From: Sphingobium sp. EM0848
GTDB taxonomy: Bacteria > Pseudomonadota > Alphaproteobacteria > Sphingomonadales > Sphingomonadaceae
Assembly (NCBI RefSeq): GCF_013375555.1
Contig: NZ_JABXWB010000001.1
Location: 2,232,001-2,296,000, forward strand
Reading direction: 5' to 3'
Length of the DNA stretch: 64,000 nt
The notes under the pieces were generated by a model, which saw nothing but the letters and a program-made list of their open reading frames with translations, ran no database searches and was not told the origin of the DNA. A program made the translations under genes and the position numbers. This document shows, one piece after another, positions 8,991 to 17,464 of this stretch (positions are counted from its first letter, which is position 1; each line of letters starts with the position of its first letter).

Positions 8991-10048
8991 GAAACTGCCT
9001 TGAGGCCGAGCCGTGCGGTATCGTAGCGTCCGTTCAGAATGTCCCGCCACCAGCTCTCATTGTCGAGATACCATTGCACCGTTCGGGCGATGCCCTGCTC
9101 GAAGCTGGTGCCCGGTTCCCATCCGAGTTCCCGGCGGATTTTGCTCGCGTCGATGGCGTAGCGCTGATCGTGCCCTGGCCGATCGGTCACGAAGGTGATT
9201 TGCTCGGCATAGCTCCTGCCGTCGGCTCGAGGTTGTTGGCCGTCCAGCGCCGCGCAAATGGCATGCACGACGTCAATGTTCCGCCGTTCCGCATTGCCGC
9301 CGACATTGTAGGTTTCGCCCGGCGTGCCCCTCTCGAACACGGCCCGCAGGGCGCGGGCATGGTCTTCCACGAACAGCCAGTCGCGCACATTGCTGCCGTC
9401 GCCGTAAACAGGGAGGGGCGAGCCCGCCAGAGCACGGATAATGATGAGGGGGATCAGCTTCTCGGGAAAGTGATAAGGGCCGTAATTGTTGGAGCAGTTT
9501 GTGACGAGCACGGGCACGCCGTAGGTATGGCCCCAAGCCCGCACGAGATGGTCCGACGCGGCCTTGGACGACGAGTAGGGCGAGCGCGGGTCATAAGCTG
9601 TCGTCTCGGTGAAATAACCAGTGTCGCCGAGCGAGCCGAACACCTCGTCGGTGGAGATGTGGTGGAAGCGGAACGCATCCTTCTCCGTCCCCTCCAGGCC
9701 CTGCCAGTATCCGAGCGCCTGTTGCAGCATCGTATAGGTACCGACGATGTTAGTCTGAATGAACTCGCCCGGCCCGTCGATGGATCGATCAACATGGCTC
9801 TCCGCCGCAAGGTGGGCGATCACCTGAGGCCGGAACTCCGCCAGCAGCTTCGCAATCAGCGCGGCGTCCGCGATGTCACCCTGTACGAAGCGGTAGCGAG
9901 GATTGTCTGCGACCAGATCGAGCGAGGACATCACACCAGCATAAGTAAGCTTGTCGAGGTTCAGAACCTCATGATCGCTTTCGCCGACCAGATGGCGTAC
10001 CAGGGCAGAGCCGATGAACCCCGCGCCGCCCGTAACCAGTATGCGCAT
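8987..10048 (-). CDS. rmlB: dTDP-glucose 4,6-dehydratase RmlB
   Basis: RmlB converts dTDP-glucose to dTDP-4-keto-6-deoxyglucose with bound NAD. The 353-residue protein starts [20 protein letters not shown] (NAD-binding loop), carries the catalytic [11 protein letters not shown] segment (Thr-Asp-Glu), the [15 protein letters not shown]yr-Lys motif, and the [14 protein letters not shown] substrate loop. Length and motifs match the family throughout. It is the second gene of the operon, about 41 bp after rmlC. Confidence 0.96.
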   Translation of the reverse strand: MRILVTGGAGFIGSALVRHLVGESDHEVLNLDKLTYAGVMSSLDLVADNPRYRFVQGDIADAALIAKLLAEFRPQVIAHLAAESHVDRSIDGPGEFIQTNIVGTYTMLQQALGYWQGLEGTEKDAFRFHHISTDEVFGSLGDTGYFTETTAYDPRSPYSSSKAASDHLVRAWGHTYGVPVLVTNCSNNYGPYHFPEKLIPLIIIRALAGSPLPVYGDGSNVRDWLFVEDHARALRAVFERGTPGETYNVGGNAERRNIDVVHAICAALDGQQPRADGRSYAEQITFVTDRPGHDQRYAIDASKIRRELGWEPGTSFEQGIARTVQWYLDNESWWRDILNGRYDTARLGLKAVS

Positions 10049-10089
10049 AAAACTCCCCTGATGAAAAAGTGCTGCCGGACCGTTCAGAC

Positions 10090-10662
10090 CTACGGCGCCT
10101 CAATAGGTTCAAGCGGATCGCCCGTATAGGTAAAGGGGCTTTCGAATTGCGCAAGCAACGGCAGAGTCACGTCCTTGTCCGACAGGACCGGGCCGCTTGC
10201 GGGCAACGGCCAATCGATACCGATATCAAGGCAATTCCAGCGCACCCCGCCTTCGCAATCCGGAGCGTAAAAGTCCGACACTTTGTAAAGGACTTCGGTG
10301 TCGGGCGCGGTTGTAACGAACGCATGGCCGAAACCCACCGGCAGGTAAAGCTGGTGGCCATTTTTCGCCGTTAGTTCCGCGGCCGCGAACTGTCCGTAGG
10401 TCGGCGATCCCTTGCGAAGATCAACTGCGTAATCGATAATCGCGCCGCGTAAACAACGGACGAGTTTCGCCTGGGGGTGGGGAGGTATCTGAAAATGAAT
10501 GCCGCGTATTGTCCCCACAGGCCCGGAAAAGCTATGGTTGTCCTGCACGAACGTGACATCGACACCCTGCTGCGCCCAACGGGTGGCGACATAGGTTTCG
10601 GAAAACCAACCACGCGAATCTCCAAAACGCTTCGGCGTGATAAGTTTCACCGGATTGCCCAC
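10090..10662 (-). CDS. rmlC: dTDP-4-dehydrorhamnose 3,5-epimerase RmlC
   Basis: RmlC epimerises the keto sugar at C3 and C5. The cupin core is clear: [32 protein letters not shown] with the catalytic His, and GFGHAFVTT. The frame is open to a start at 10737 (215 residues), but the family normally begins a few residues before the [10 protein letters not shown] segment, so I prefer the GTG at 10662 (190 residues); a GTG at 10650 is another candidate. None has an ideal ribosome site, so this start is uncertain. The operon begins here, and the DNA just upstream is transposase debris, so the promoter may have been rebuilt by those rearrangements. Confidence 0.9.
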   Translation of the reverse strand: MGNPVKLITPKRFGDSRGWFSETYVATRWAQQGVDVTFVQDNHSFSGPVGTIRGIHFQIPPHPQAKLVRCLRGAIIDYAVDLRKGSPTYGQFAAAELTAKNGHQLYLPVGFGHAFVTTAPDTEVLYKVSDFYAPDCEGGVRWNCLDIGIDWPLPASGPVLSDKDVTLPLLAQFESPFTYTGDPLEPIEAP

Positions 10663-10744
10663 GATCTGAGTCTTTCGTCTTTGTTGTGCAGTGCACCGGT
10701 AGCACATAGATGCATCCGGGCAACGGGTATTCCTCAACTAGGGT

Positions 10745-10900
10745 CATATGTGGACGGCTCCCCCTGGCAAGACCCTGGCGCGTCAGCAGGACTGCGCATG
10801 TCAGCTTCGTGCTGGACGCGCTGGAGCAGGCTATCATGAGCGGCGCCCTGTCCACCGTGACAGCCTCGTTCACCACAACGATCGCGGCAGCCGAGGCGGA
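10745..10900 (+). pseudogene. Fragment of an IS3-family OrfB transposase
   Basis: Two frames on the plus strand carry consecutive parts of an IS3-type integrase core. One reads RPWRVSRTAHVSFVLDALEQ, the next RRPVHRDSLVHHNDRGSR, corresponding to the GWxxSxxxxAxxVLDALExAL ... LVHHSDRGSQY region around the second catalytic Asp. A frameshift lies between them, and both ends are missing. The similarity stops where the IS30-type remnant begins. This is the only recognisable content of the stretch between rmlC and the IS30 remnant. Confidence 0.68.
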
Positions 10901-10901
10901 T

Positions 10902-11758
10902 TCAACCGGCCGTCGCAACACCTGCTTCATACTGCTGGGGAAGGAACAGGTCGGGGACTTCTGCAGGCGTCTTCCATCCAAGCGTCTTTCGCGGGCGCGT
11001 ATTCATGGCGTGAGCAACTGCTTCGAGTCGCCTATCGAGTGCCGGCTGAGATCGGCGCCCTTCGAGAAGTACTGGCGGAGCAGACCGTTGGTGTTTTCGT
11101 TCGAACCACGCTGCCACGGGCGTTGCGGATCGCAAAAGTAGATTTCCAGTCCGCTAGCGACCCGGAGCTTACGTGCTGGGCCATCTCGGCGCTTTGATCC
11201 CACGTTAGCGACTGACGGAGTTTCTCCAGCAGCTGCGCATGTAGGGGACGATGGCCATGCGGACGGCTTCGGCTCCATGACCGGCAAGCGGCGGACCGTT
11301 TTTGGTTCCTTGTCCGCGCTGATATCGGTCCTCTCGCGGCAGGTGCAGCAGCATCGTAAATCGCGAACTGCGTTCGACGACGGGCCGATCGCTGAGCTAT
11401 GCAGACCCAGGATAAGATCACCCTCCCTATGTCCGGGAACAACACGATCTTCCACTTCCGGGGGCCGCTCGCTGATCATAATGATATCACCAACGAAGGA
11501 TTTTCCACGACCACGCATTCGCTCGCGCGGCACGCGAAGAGCTCGGCCCGAATGCAAGCAAGCCATTAGTTCCCGGCGCAGAGCACCACGTCCCTGGATA
11601 TACCGGGATTGATAAATTGCCTCGTGACTGATGCGTATGGTGGGATCCTCCGGGTAGTCGATCCCCAGCCGATGGGCGATCTGCTCCGGGCTCCATGCAA
11701 TCGACCAGCGCCGGCTCTGTCGAAGCACGGCTCGCCGCTTCTTCCATACCACTTCAGA
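10902..11758 (-). pseudogene. Decayed, 5'-truncated IS30-family transposase
   Basis: Minus-strand frames carry in order WSPEQIAHRLGID, RISHEAIYQSRYIQGRGALR, PGHREGDLILGL, QSLTWDQSAEMAQH, EIYFCDPQRPWQRGSNENTN and AMNTRPRKTLGWKTPAEV, which is the IS30 transposase from its middle to its C-terminus. These pieces sit in at least three different frame segments, so the gene has several frameshifts. The family GHWEGD motif has a Trp-to-Arg change. The N-terminal DNA-binding part (roughly 100 residues) is missing; in its place the frame runs into a piece of an antitoxin gene. It cannot encode a working transposase. Confidence 0.85.
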
Positions 11759-11760
11759 AC

Positions 11761-11835
11761 CGGCAAAGCTGATACCATCTCGGCGGCGTTAGCTTTCAGA
11801 TAGCTGATCGGTTCGACTTGGGTAGAAAAACGCAT
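11761..11835 (-). pseudogene. Phd/YefM-type antitoxin, N-terminal fragment
   Basis: The first 25 codons read MRFSTQVEPISYLKANAAEM followed by VSALP, the N-terminal DNA-binding start of Phd/YefM antitoxins ('PISYLKANAAE' is a recurrent form). The ATG is preceded by GGTGGGG as a ribosome site. Similarity then ends and the frame enters the truncated IS30-type transposase, so the rest of the antitoxin and any toxin gene are gone. It is a relic of a toxin-antitoxin module destroyed by rearrangement. Confidence 0.7.
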
Positions 11836-11869
11836 AATGCCCCACCAGTCTAAATTCGGACTGAATATA

Positions 11870-11879
11870 GTCTATAGAC
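11870..11879. promoter_or_regulatory. Palindrome GTCTATAGAC upstream of the antitoxin fragment
   Basis: A perfect 10-bp palindrome lies about 35 bp before the antitoxin ATG, in an AT-rich stretch where a promoter would be expected. Phd/YefM antitoxins repress their own promoters by binding short palindromes, so this may be the old operator. The assignment is by position only. Confidence 0.4.
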
Positions 11880-12063
11880 GTTAGTCCCCAATCGGAAACA
11901 AAAGGGCGGAAGGCGTACAACAAGTGAGTGCGGTGATCTTCTTGACCTTGCATCCCGCCAATGCGACTCTGACCCCAATGAGCGACTTGGGCAAATTTCG
12001 GGCACGCGCTGCCGACTTCTTTTCTAATTCTATGTTTTTCCACGTAAAAATCGCCCCCCGCCG

Positions 12064-12113
12064 CTGCCTTGACATCGCAAGGGTCGCAAGTTCAATCCTT
12101 GCCACGCCCACCA
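12064..12113 (+). other. 3' portion of a tRNA gene (tRNA-Val(GAC)-like), att-site candidate
   Basis: The sequence contains a TTGACAT anticodon-loop-like heptamer (GAC anticodon), a GGGTC variable region, a perfect T arm (GCAAG-TTCAATC-CTTGC at 12086-12102), the 3' acceptor strand CACGCCC, discriminator A and an encoded CCA (12111-12113). Upstream, no D arm and no matching 5' acceptor strand (GGGCGTG) is present, and the anticodon stem pairs poorly. So only the 3' part of a tRNA is here. Such 3' pieces are the usual duplicate left at one end of an element that integrated into a tRNA gene by tyrosine-recombinase action. Confidence 0.65.
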
Positions 12114-12119
12114 TGATCA

Positions 12120-12152
12120 GGCCCGGACCCAATATCGGTTCCGGGCCTTTTC
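12120..12152 (+). terminator. Rho-independent terminator after the tRNA piece
   Basis: Arms GGCCCGGA and TCCGGGCC enclose a 12-nt loop and are followed by TTTT. It lies 6 bp after the encoded CCA, where a tRNA terminator is expected, which suggests that the DNA to the right is the original chromosomal flank of the tRNA gene. Confidence 0.8.
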
Positions 12153-12219
12153 CATATTAAATCCCGAATTCAGATCGGCGCCGCAGGACTGCTCGGCGGT
12201 CTGGCCGCGTTGATGCTGC

Positions 12220-12444
12220 TCAATGGGCCCCTTGCCTGCGGAAGAGCGGCAGGAAGATCATGGACACAACCATCGCGATCACGGCCGCGACCAAAAGATC
12301 ATCGACCATCCGGTAGATGGCGGTGAAGAATAGCAGCAGAACCGCGGCCACCACGGCGGGCAGGAAAAGACGGGCCAGCCAATCCTCCATCTGTGGAACG
12401 ATCCGCACCATCCATTCCTTGCGACTGAAAGCACCCCGGTTCAT
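12220..12444 (-). CDS. Small two-span membrane protein of unknown function
   Basis: A 74-residue frame starts at an ATG with an AGGACGG ribosome site. It has a hydrophilic N-terminus (MNRGAFSRKEWMVRIVPQME) and two hydrophobic segments at about residues 25-43 and 46-63, ending in a basic, cytoplasm-type tail. I recognise no family. It faces away from the mtnN gene and follows the tRNA terminator, so it should have its own promoter in the gap before mtnN. The ribosome site and regular membrane layout make it more likely real than not. Confidence 0.5.
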   Translation of the reverse strand: MNRGAFSRKEWMVRIVPQMEDWLARLFLPAVVAAVLLLFFTAIYRMVDDLLVAAVIAMVVSMIFLPLFRRQGAH

Positions 12445-12816
12445 CTGTCCGTCCTTCCGATCTTTGTAGGTTTCATATAGCAACTAAATAATCGGCTTCC
12501 AGATGCGAAGTTTGCTACGGATTGTTTCCAATCGTGAGATGAACGGCGATCCCGTTATGACCTATCCCGATGACATGGCTTGCCTAAGGGACAGGACCGA
12601 TCATAAGGGCCCTATGACGGGCACCCGCCTCCTCGTTGATTTGGCCGAAAACCTTGGGACCGCACCGATGTCCGCACGCATATCACCGCCACCGACGGTT
12701 GCTGCATCGGCAAGGGCTGGCTGATCGAGCGGAGCATGCCCCTTGCCGTCGATACGGACATGAACGGACTGCTGGTCCGCCTGCCCTGACACAGGAAGAG
12801 ACAAGAAGGAACCACC
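12445..12816. other. Gap before mtnN with a possible PilZ-like remnant
   Basis: No intact gene is visible in these 372 bp. On the plus strand a frame opens with MTGTRLLVDLAENLG; a second frame then reads RTDVRTHITATDGCCIGKGW and ends in GLLVRLP just before the mtnN ribosome site. The spacing of a short basic start, a G-C-C-I core and a terminal VRLP recalls a small PilZ domain broken by a frameshift, but the match is weak. Promoters for mtnN and for the divergent small membrane protein should also lie here; I see no convincing consensus boxes. Confidence 0.25.
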
Positions 12817-13434
12817 ATGGCGCGCGCCGAAATGATTGCCAGCAAGCGGGTCCTGTTCGTGATGGCGGTCGAGGATGAATATGGGCCGCATCTCAAGGCG
12901 CGCTTCGATCCCCTGATGATCGGTGTGGGGCCGGTGGAAGCCGCGCTCAACACAGGCCTTGCGCTGCAGAAGCTGGAACTGGAGCGGAGCTTGCCCGATC
13001 TCGTCGTTTCGCTGGGCTCGGCGGGATCGCGCATCTGCCCTCTGGGCGAGGTCTATCAGGTCGCCAGCGTCTCCTGGCGCGACATGGATGCTTCGCGCCT
13101 GGGGTTTCCGAAAGGCGTCACGCCCTTTTCCAACCACCCTCCCGAAATACCGCTACACACACCGCTGGAACTGCGCACGGCGCGGCTCTCCACCGGCGCG
13201 AATATCGTGGGCGGGGAGGATTATGCCGCGATCGACGCCGACATGGTCGACATGGAAACTTTCGCGGTGGTTCGTGCCTGCCAGCGTTTCCGCGTGCCGG
13301 TCATGGGCCTGCGCGGCGTTTCCGATGGTCCCGGTGAACTGTCGGACATGCTGGGATGGACGCAATTGCTGTCGTTGCTCGACGAACGGCTGGCGCAAGC
13401 CGTGGATCTTCTGGCGGACGCCCTGCAGCAATAG
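12817..13434 (+). CDS. mtnN: 5'-methylthioadenosine/S-adenosylhomocysteine nucleosidase family protein
   Basis: The 205-residue protein belongs to the nucleoside phosphorylase fold group. The segments IGVGPVEAALNTGLAL (ribose/adenine pocket), VVSLGSAGS, VDMETFAVVRAC (the VxMExxA catalytic glutamate region) and GLRGVSDGPGEL (catalytic Asp) are in the usual order. The enzyme cleaves adenine from methylthioadenosine and S-adenosylhomocysteine to recycle by-products of SAM use. The adjacent convergent apt gene would salvage the released adenine, which supports the call. An AAGAAGGA ribosome site precedes the ATG. It is somewhat shorter than the typical 230 residues. Confidence 0.82.
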   Translation: MARAEMIASKRVLFVMAVEDEYGPHLKARFDPLMIGVGPVEAALNTGLALQKLELERSLPDLVVSLGSAGSRICPLGEVYQVASVSWRDMDASRLGFPKGVTPFSNHPPEIPLHTPLELRTARLSTGANIVGGEDYAAIDADMVDMETFAVVRACQRFRVPVMGLRGVSDGPGELSDMLGWTQLLSLLDERLAQAVDLLADALQQ

Positions 13435-13443
13435 GGCGCCCGG

Positions 13444-13980
13444 TCAGTGCCCCTCAAAGGCAATGATTGCGACGGAAGAGACACCATCGGCCTCCAACGC
13501 CGCCATGCCGCCCAGATCAGGCAAGTCGATGGCGAACAATGCCATCAGCACGGAAGCCCCCTGCTCGCGGATCAGTTGCGCTGCCGCCAGCGCCGTGCCG
13601 CCTGTCGCGATCAGATCGTCGACCAAGAGCACCCGCGCGCCCTCCGCAATCTGTCCTTCGTGCAGTTCCAGCCGGTCCGTGCCATATTCCAGCACATAAT
13701 CGATGCCGACCGTCTTGCCCGGCAGCTTGCCCTTCTTGCGCACCGGCACGAAGCCCGCGCCGAGCGCATGGGCCAGTGCCGCACCCAGGATAAAGCCCCG
13801 AGCCTCGATCCCGACGATCAGGTCCGGGTCCAGCGGCCGGGCGACCGCTGCCATGCGCTCGATCAGTTCAGCCAGTCCCTGCCCATCGGCCAACAGGGTT
13901 GTGATATCGCGGAACTGGATGCCCGGCTTGGGAAAGTCGGGGATGGTGCGGACCAGGGCCGCTAGGCTGTCAGCGCTCAT
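13444..13980 (-). CDS. apt: Adenine phosphoribosyltransferase
   Basis: Apt converts adenine and PRPP to AMP. The 178-residue protein contains [18 protein letters not shown], the [20 protein letters not shown] segment and the PRPP-binding loop [18 protein letters not shown] start at the ATG at 13980, because the four extra codons upstream need a TTG start. It faces mtnN tail to tail (10 bp apart), and the two form an adenine-salvage pair. It follows petC, separated by a strong terminator. Confidence 0.95.
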   Translation of the reverse strand: MSADSLAALVRTIPDFPKPGIQFRDITTLLADGQGLAELIERMAAVARPLDPDLIVGIEARGFILGAALAHALGAGFVPVRKKGKLPGKTVGIDYVLEYGTDRLELHEGQIAEGARVLLVDDLIATGGTALAAAQLIREQGASVLMALFAIDLPDLGGMAALEADGVSSVAIIAFEGH

Positions 13981-13990
13981 ATAGGCTCTC

Positions 13991-14023
13991 AAAAGAAAAG
14001 GGGGCCCGGTTTCCCGCGCCCCC
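13991..14023 (-). terminator. Rho-independent terminator of the petABC operon
   Basis: On the minus strand a GC-rich stem (GGGGGCGCGGG / CCGGGCCCCC) with an AAA loop is followed by TTTTCTTTT. It lies directly after the petC stop and ahead of apt. Confidence 0.85.
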
Positions 14024-14048
14024 TCCGATGTTTCCGTACCGACCGCGA

Positions 14049-14897
14049 TCAGGCGGCCTTTTTCTTGTCCGCCCAGATATTCTGGTAAGCCATATAAGCC
14101 AAGCCCGTTGCGATCAGCAGGAAGAAGATCGTTGCCAGACCCGCACGGCGGCGGTTTTCCAGCTTGGGTTCGGCGGTCCAGGTCAGGAAGGCCGCGACGT
14201 CCTGCGCCATCTGGTCGACGGTCGCCTTGGTGCCGTCGCCATAGGTCACCTGACCATCGGCCGTCAGCGGCGGCGCCATCGCCAGATTCAGGTTGGCGAA
14301 ATAGGGGTTGTAGTGCAGCCCGTTCGGCGTCTTGGCATCGGGGAATTCCTTGAGCAGCTCGGCCGGCTGGTTCTGGAAGCCCGTGATCAGCGAATAGACA
14401 TAGGCCGAGCCATGATGGCGCGCCTTGGTCATCAGCGACAGATCCGGCGGGATCGCGTTGTTGTTGGCCGCCGCCGCCGCGACATTGTTCGCGAAGGGCT
14501 TGGGGAAATAATCCGCCGGCACCGGCGCGCGAGTCGACATCTCGCCCGTCTTGGGATCGACGTCAGGGGTCTTGATCGCCCAGTTCTTGGCGATCGCCTT
14601 GATCTCGGCATCATTATAGCCAATGCCCTTGAGGTCGCGGAACGCCACGAACTTCAGGCTGTGGCAGGCCGAGCAGACCTCCTTGAACACCTGGAACCCG
14701 CGCTGCAACTGCGCCTGGTCGAACTTGCCGAAAGGCCCGTCGAACGAGAAGGAAACCTCCTTGGGATTCCGGTGGAATTCATGCTCCACCGTAACCGCCG
14801 GCGGCTCGGTGACATAGGCCACCGCACCCACCAGGAAGGAAATCAACAGCCAGCCGGAAAAGAAGAGGCCGACAAGAAATGCGCCAATGCGAACCAT
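14049..14897 (-). CDS. petC: Cytochrome c1 of the bc1 complex
   Basis: Cytochrome c1 carries electrons from the Rieske centre to soluble cytochrome c at the periplasmic face. The haem-binding CSACH is near residue 57, the sixth-ligand region contains [12 protein letters not shown], and a C-terminal membrane anchor ([20 protein letters not shown]) is followed by a KKKAA tail. An N-terminal hydrophobic segment ([20 protein letters not shown]) serves as the signal/anchor. I chose the ATG at 14897, which gives this natural signal segment; the longer frame begins inside petB. It is the last gene of petA-petB-petC. Confidence 0.94.
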   Translation of the reverse strand: MVRIGAFLVGLFFSGWLLISFLVGAVAYVTEPPAVTVEHEFHRNPKEVSFSFDGPFGKFDQAQLQRGFQVFKEVCSACHSLKFVAFRDLKGIGYNDAEIKAIAKNWAIKTPDVDPKTGEMSTRAPVPADYFPKPFANNVAAAAANNNAIPPDLSLMTKARHHGSAYVYSLITGFQNQPAELLKEFPDAKTPNGLHYNPYFANLNLAMAPPLTADGQVTYGDGTKATVDQMAQDVAAFLTWTAEPKLENRRRAGLATIFFLLIATGLAYMAYQNIWADKKKAA

Positions 14898-14913
14898 GCC
14901 TGTCAACTCCCCC

Positions 14914-16206
14914 TTATTCAGCCGGGACCGCGACGGGTTCGCCGTCGGTCTTGCCATATTTCGCCAGCACTGCCTCGGTAATCGAATTGGGCAGCGGCAG
15001 CGGCTTTTCGAAGCGCGAGATCAGCGGCAGGATGATCAGGAAGTGCGCGAAATAATAGGCCGCGGCGACCTGCGAGATCATCACATAGGGTTCCGCTGCC
15101 GGTGCGCCACCGCAATAGCCCAGGATCAGCACGTCGATGATCAGGATCCAGAAGAACTTCCGGAAAGTCGGACGATAGCTGCCCGAACGCACTGCCGACG
15201 TATCCAGCCAGGGGAGGAAGAAGAGCAGCAGGATCGAGCTGAACATCGCCAGCACGCCCAGCAGCTTCGCCGGCACGAAGAAGAAGTCGACGGTGAAGGC
15301 GCGCAGGATCGCGTAGAAGGGCCAGAAATACCATTCCGGCACGATATGCGCGGGTGTCGAGAGCGGGTTCGCCTCGATATAGTTATCCGGGTGACCCAGA
15401 TAGTTGGGCGCATAGAAGAGCATGATCGCGAACAGGATCAGGAACACGCCCGCCCCGAAACCGTCCTTCGCGGTGTAATAGGGGTGGAAGGGCACAGTGT
15501 CCTGCGGCCCCTTCACTTCCACGCCGGTCGGGTTGGACGAGCCCGGAATATGCAGCGCCCAGATATGCAGGATCACGACCGCCGCGATCACGAAGGGCAG
15601 CAGGAAGTGCAGCGAGAAGAAGCGGTTGAGCGACGCGTTACCGGGCGCGAAACCACCCAGCAGCCAGGTCTGGATCGGTTCGCCCACCACCGGGATCGCA
15701 CCGAACAGGCCGGTGATCACCTTGGCGCCCCAATAGCTCATCTGCCCCCAGGGCAGCACATAGCCCATGAAAGCGGTCGCCATCATCAGCAGGAAGATGA
15801 CGAGGCCAAGCAGCCACACCATCTCACGCGGCGCCTTGTAGGAACCGAAATAGAGGCCGCGGAAGATGTGGAGATAGACCACGATGAAGAAGAAGCTGGC
15901 GCCGGTCGCGTGCGCATAGCGCATCAGCCAGCCCGCATTCACGTCGCGCATCGTCTGCTCGACGGTGGCGAAGGCGACGGCGGTGTTGGCGCCGTAATGC
16001 ATCGCCATGATGACGCCGGTGACGATCTGGATCACCAGCGCCAGACCGGCGAGCACGCCGAAGTTCCAGAAATAATTGAGGTTGCGCGGCACCGGATAGC
16101 CAGCGCCCACGGCGTTGTAGACGAGGCGCGGCAATGGCAGCTTCTCGTCGATCCACTGCATCGCGGGATGCTTGGGAGTATATTGTTCAGCCCAGGGAAA
16201 GCTCAT
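14914..16206 (-). CDS. petB: Cytochrome b of the bc1 complex
   Basis: The 430-residue polytopic protein holds the two b haems and the quinol oxidation and quinone reduction sites. Visible signatures are the first haem-ligand helix ([12 protein letters not shown]), [21 protein letters not shown] segment near residue 145, the PEWYF motif ([16 protein letters not shown]) of the Qo site, and about eight membrane spans. Length and motifs fit the alphaproteobacterial form. It lies 12 bp after petA and 17 bp before petC. Confidence 0.97.
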   Translation of the reverse strand: MSFPWAEQYTPKHPAMQWIDEKLPLPRLVYNAVGAGYPVPRNLNYFWNFGVLAGLALVIQIVTGVIMAMHYGANTAVAFATVEQTMRDVNAGWLMRYAHATGASFFFIVVYLHIFRGLYFGSYKAPREMVWLLGLVIFLLMMATAFMGYVLPWGQMSYWGAKVITGLFGAIPVVGEPIQTWLLGGFAPGNASLNRFFSLHFLLPFVIAAVVILHIWALHIPGSSNPTGVEVKGPQDTVPFHPYYTAKDGFGAGVFLILFAIMLFYAPNYLGHPDNYIEANPLSTPAHIVPEWYFWPFYAILRAFTVDFFFVPAKLLGVLAMFSSILLLFFLPWLDTSAVRSGSYRPTFRKFFWILIIDVLILGYCGGAPAAEPYVMISQVAAAYYFAHFLIILPLISRFEKPLPLPNSITEAVLAKYGKTDGEPVAVPAE

Positions 16207-16217
16207 CTTCTACCCCC

Positions 16218-16796
16218 TCAACCCACAAGAATGGCAGTATCGGAAGTGAAGCTGTACTTCGGCACTTCCAGGTTCTTGGGGGCAGGCCCCTTACGGATGC
16301 GGGCCGCCGTGTCATAGGAAGACCCGTGGCAGGGGCAGAAATAACCGCCGAACTCGCCGCGATTCTCACCCTCGCCCGCGCCCAGCGGCACGCAGCCCAG
16401 ATGGGTGCAGACGCCCATGGTGATCAACCACTGCTTCTTGCCGTCGACGGTGCGCTGCTCCAGCGTCTGCGGGTCGCGCAGCGTGGACGGGTCGACCTTG
16501 TCGGCCTCGGCGATTTCCTTGTCGGTCAGGTGCCGGACGAACAGCGGCTGCGACCGGAAAGTGGTCTTGATCGCCTGCCCCGGCTGGATCGAAGAAAGAT
16601 CGACTTCGGTCGAAGCGAGCGCCAGCACGTCGGCGCTGGGGTTCATCTGGTCGACCAGCGGCACGACGACCGCGACCGCGCCAACGCCCGCGAAACTCAC
16701 GGCGGCGATGTTGATGAAATCGCGGCGGCGAACACCTTCGCCTCCCCCTGCGGAGCCGAATGCTCCCTCACTCTCCATATGTTCCACGATCGCCAT
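16218..16796 (-). CDS. petA: Rieske iron-sulfur subunit of the bc1 complex
   Basis: The 2Fe-2S ligands are in CTHLGCVPLG and CPCHGSSYD, with the usual Cys-x-His and Cys-x-x-His pairs. The N-terminus carries a twin-arginine type signal/anchor (RRRDFINIAAVSFAGVGAVA), as is normal for Rieske proteins exported folded. I place the start at the ATG at 16796 (192 residues); the frame is open further upstream, but that leader has no family character. An ATG at 16778 is also possible. First gene of the petABC operon, divergent from trmL. Confidence 0.95.
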   Translation of the reverse strand: MAIVEHMESEGAFGSAGGGEGVRRRDFINIAAVSFAGVGAVAVVVPLVDQMNPSADVLALASTEVDLSSIQPGQAIKTTFRSQPLFVRHLTDKEIAEADKVDPSTLRDPQTLEQRTVDGKKQWLITMGVCTHLGCVPLGAGEGENRGEFGGYFCPCHGSSYDTAARIRKGPAPKNLEVPKYSFTSDTAILVG

Positions 16797-16993
16797 GCAC
16801 CTCAACCCTTGCAAGAACGTCCCTGACCCCGCCGCATTACCGTGTTCGGTTATGGTGTCGGGAAGATCCGCAGACGCCCATGCAAATGGATGCCGCCTAT
16901 CCCCCACCGGCGCGGTTTGAAGGCCTGATAACCGTAGGATGCGCCATTTGCCAAGCAATTTAGACAGGCTAGGAGAATTTGCCGGGCTGTTCT

Positions 16994-17464
16994 ATGGCGC
17001 GGGGCATGCGTATCGCCCTTTATCAACCCGAAATTGCCGGCAATGTCGGGGCCATTTTGCGCCTCGCCGCCTGTTTTTCCGTGCCCGTGGACATCATCAT
17101 GCCGATGGGATTCGCTTTTTCCGACGCGAAGCTGAAGCGCGCGGCGATGGATTATGGCGCGTCCGCCGACGTCACCCGCCACGCCAATTTCGAAGCGTTC
17201 GACACCGTCCGCCGGGCCGAGGGACGGCGGCTGATGCTGATGAGCAGCCACGCCTCGCAGCGCCTGCCCGATGTCGAATTTCGCGAGGATGATATCCTTC
17301 TGATGGGATCGGAGAGCGCAGGCGTGCCCGTCAACGTGCGCGATCTGGCCGATGTCCGCGTGCGCATTCCGATGGCGCCGGGCTTTCGATCCTTGAACAT
17401 CGCCGTTTCCACGGGCATCGCGGTTGCCGAAGCCCTTCGCCAGACTGGAAGTTTCCCGCAATGA
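16994..17464 (+). CDS. trmL: tRNA (cytidine(34)-2'-O)-methyltransferase TrmL
   Basis: This SPOUT-fold enzyme methylates the wobble ribose of tRNA-Leu species with SAM. The N-terminus RIALYQPEIAGNVGAILRLA, the mid segment LLMGSESAGVP and the C-terminal knot IPMAPGFRSLNIAVSTGIA (with the NxSxxxxI-like motif) are typical of TrmL. Starts at 16979 (TTG with an AGGAGA site), 16994 and 17006 are all possible; the family usually begins at MRIALYQPE (17006). The stop overlaps the hemF start as ATGA, so the two genes are coupled. Confidence 0.88.
   Translation: MARGMRIALYQPEIAGNVGAILRLAACFSVPVDIIMPMGFAFSDAKLKRAAMDYGASADVTRHANFEAFDTVRRAEGRRLMLMSSHASQRLPDVEFREDDILLMGSESAGVPVNVRDLADVRVRIPMAPGFRSLNIAVSTGIAVAEALRQTGSFPQ

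Noticed and set aside
11881..12132. Minus-strand frame beginning MGPGLIMVGVARIELATLAM
   Set aside because: It reads the tRNA 3' fragment and terminator backwards; ARIELATLAMS is the antisense translation of the T arm and anticodon region, a well-known annotation artefact.
14887..16317. 476-codon open frame on the plus strand
   Set aside because: Antisense to petB, which is unmistakable; product is a charged low-complexity shadow.
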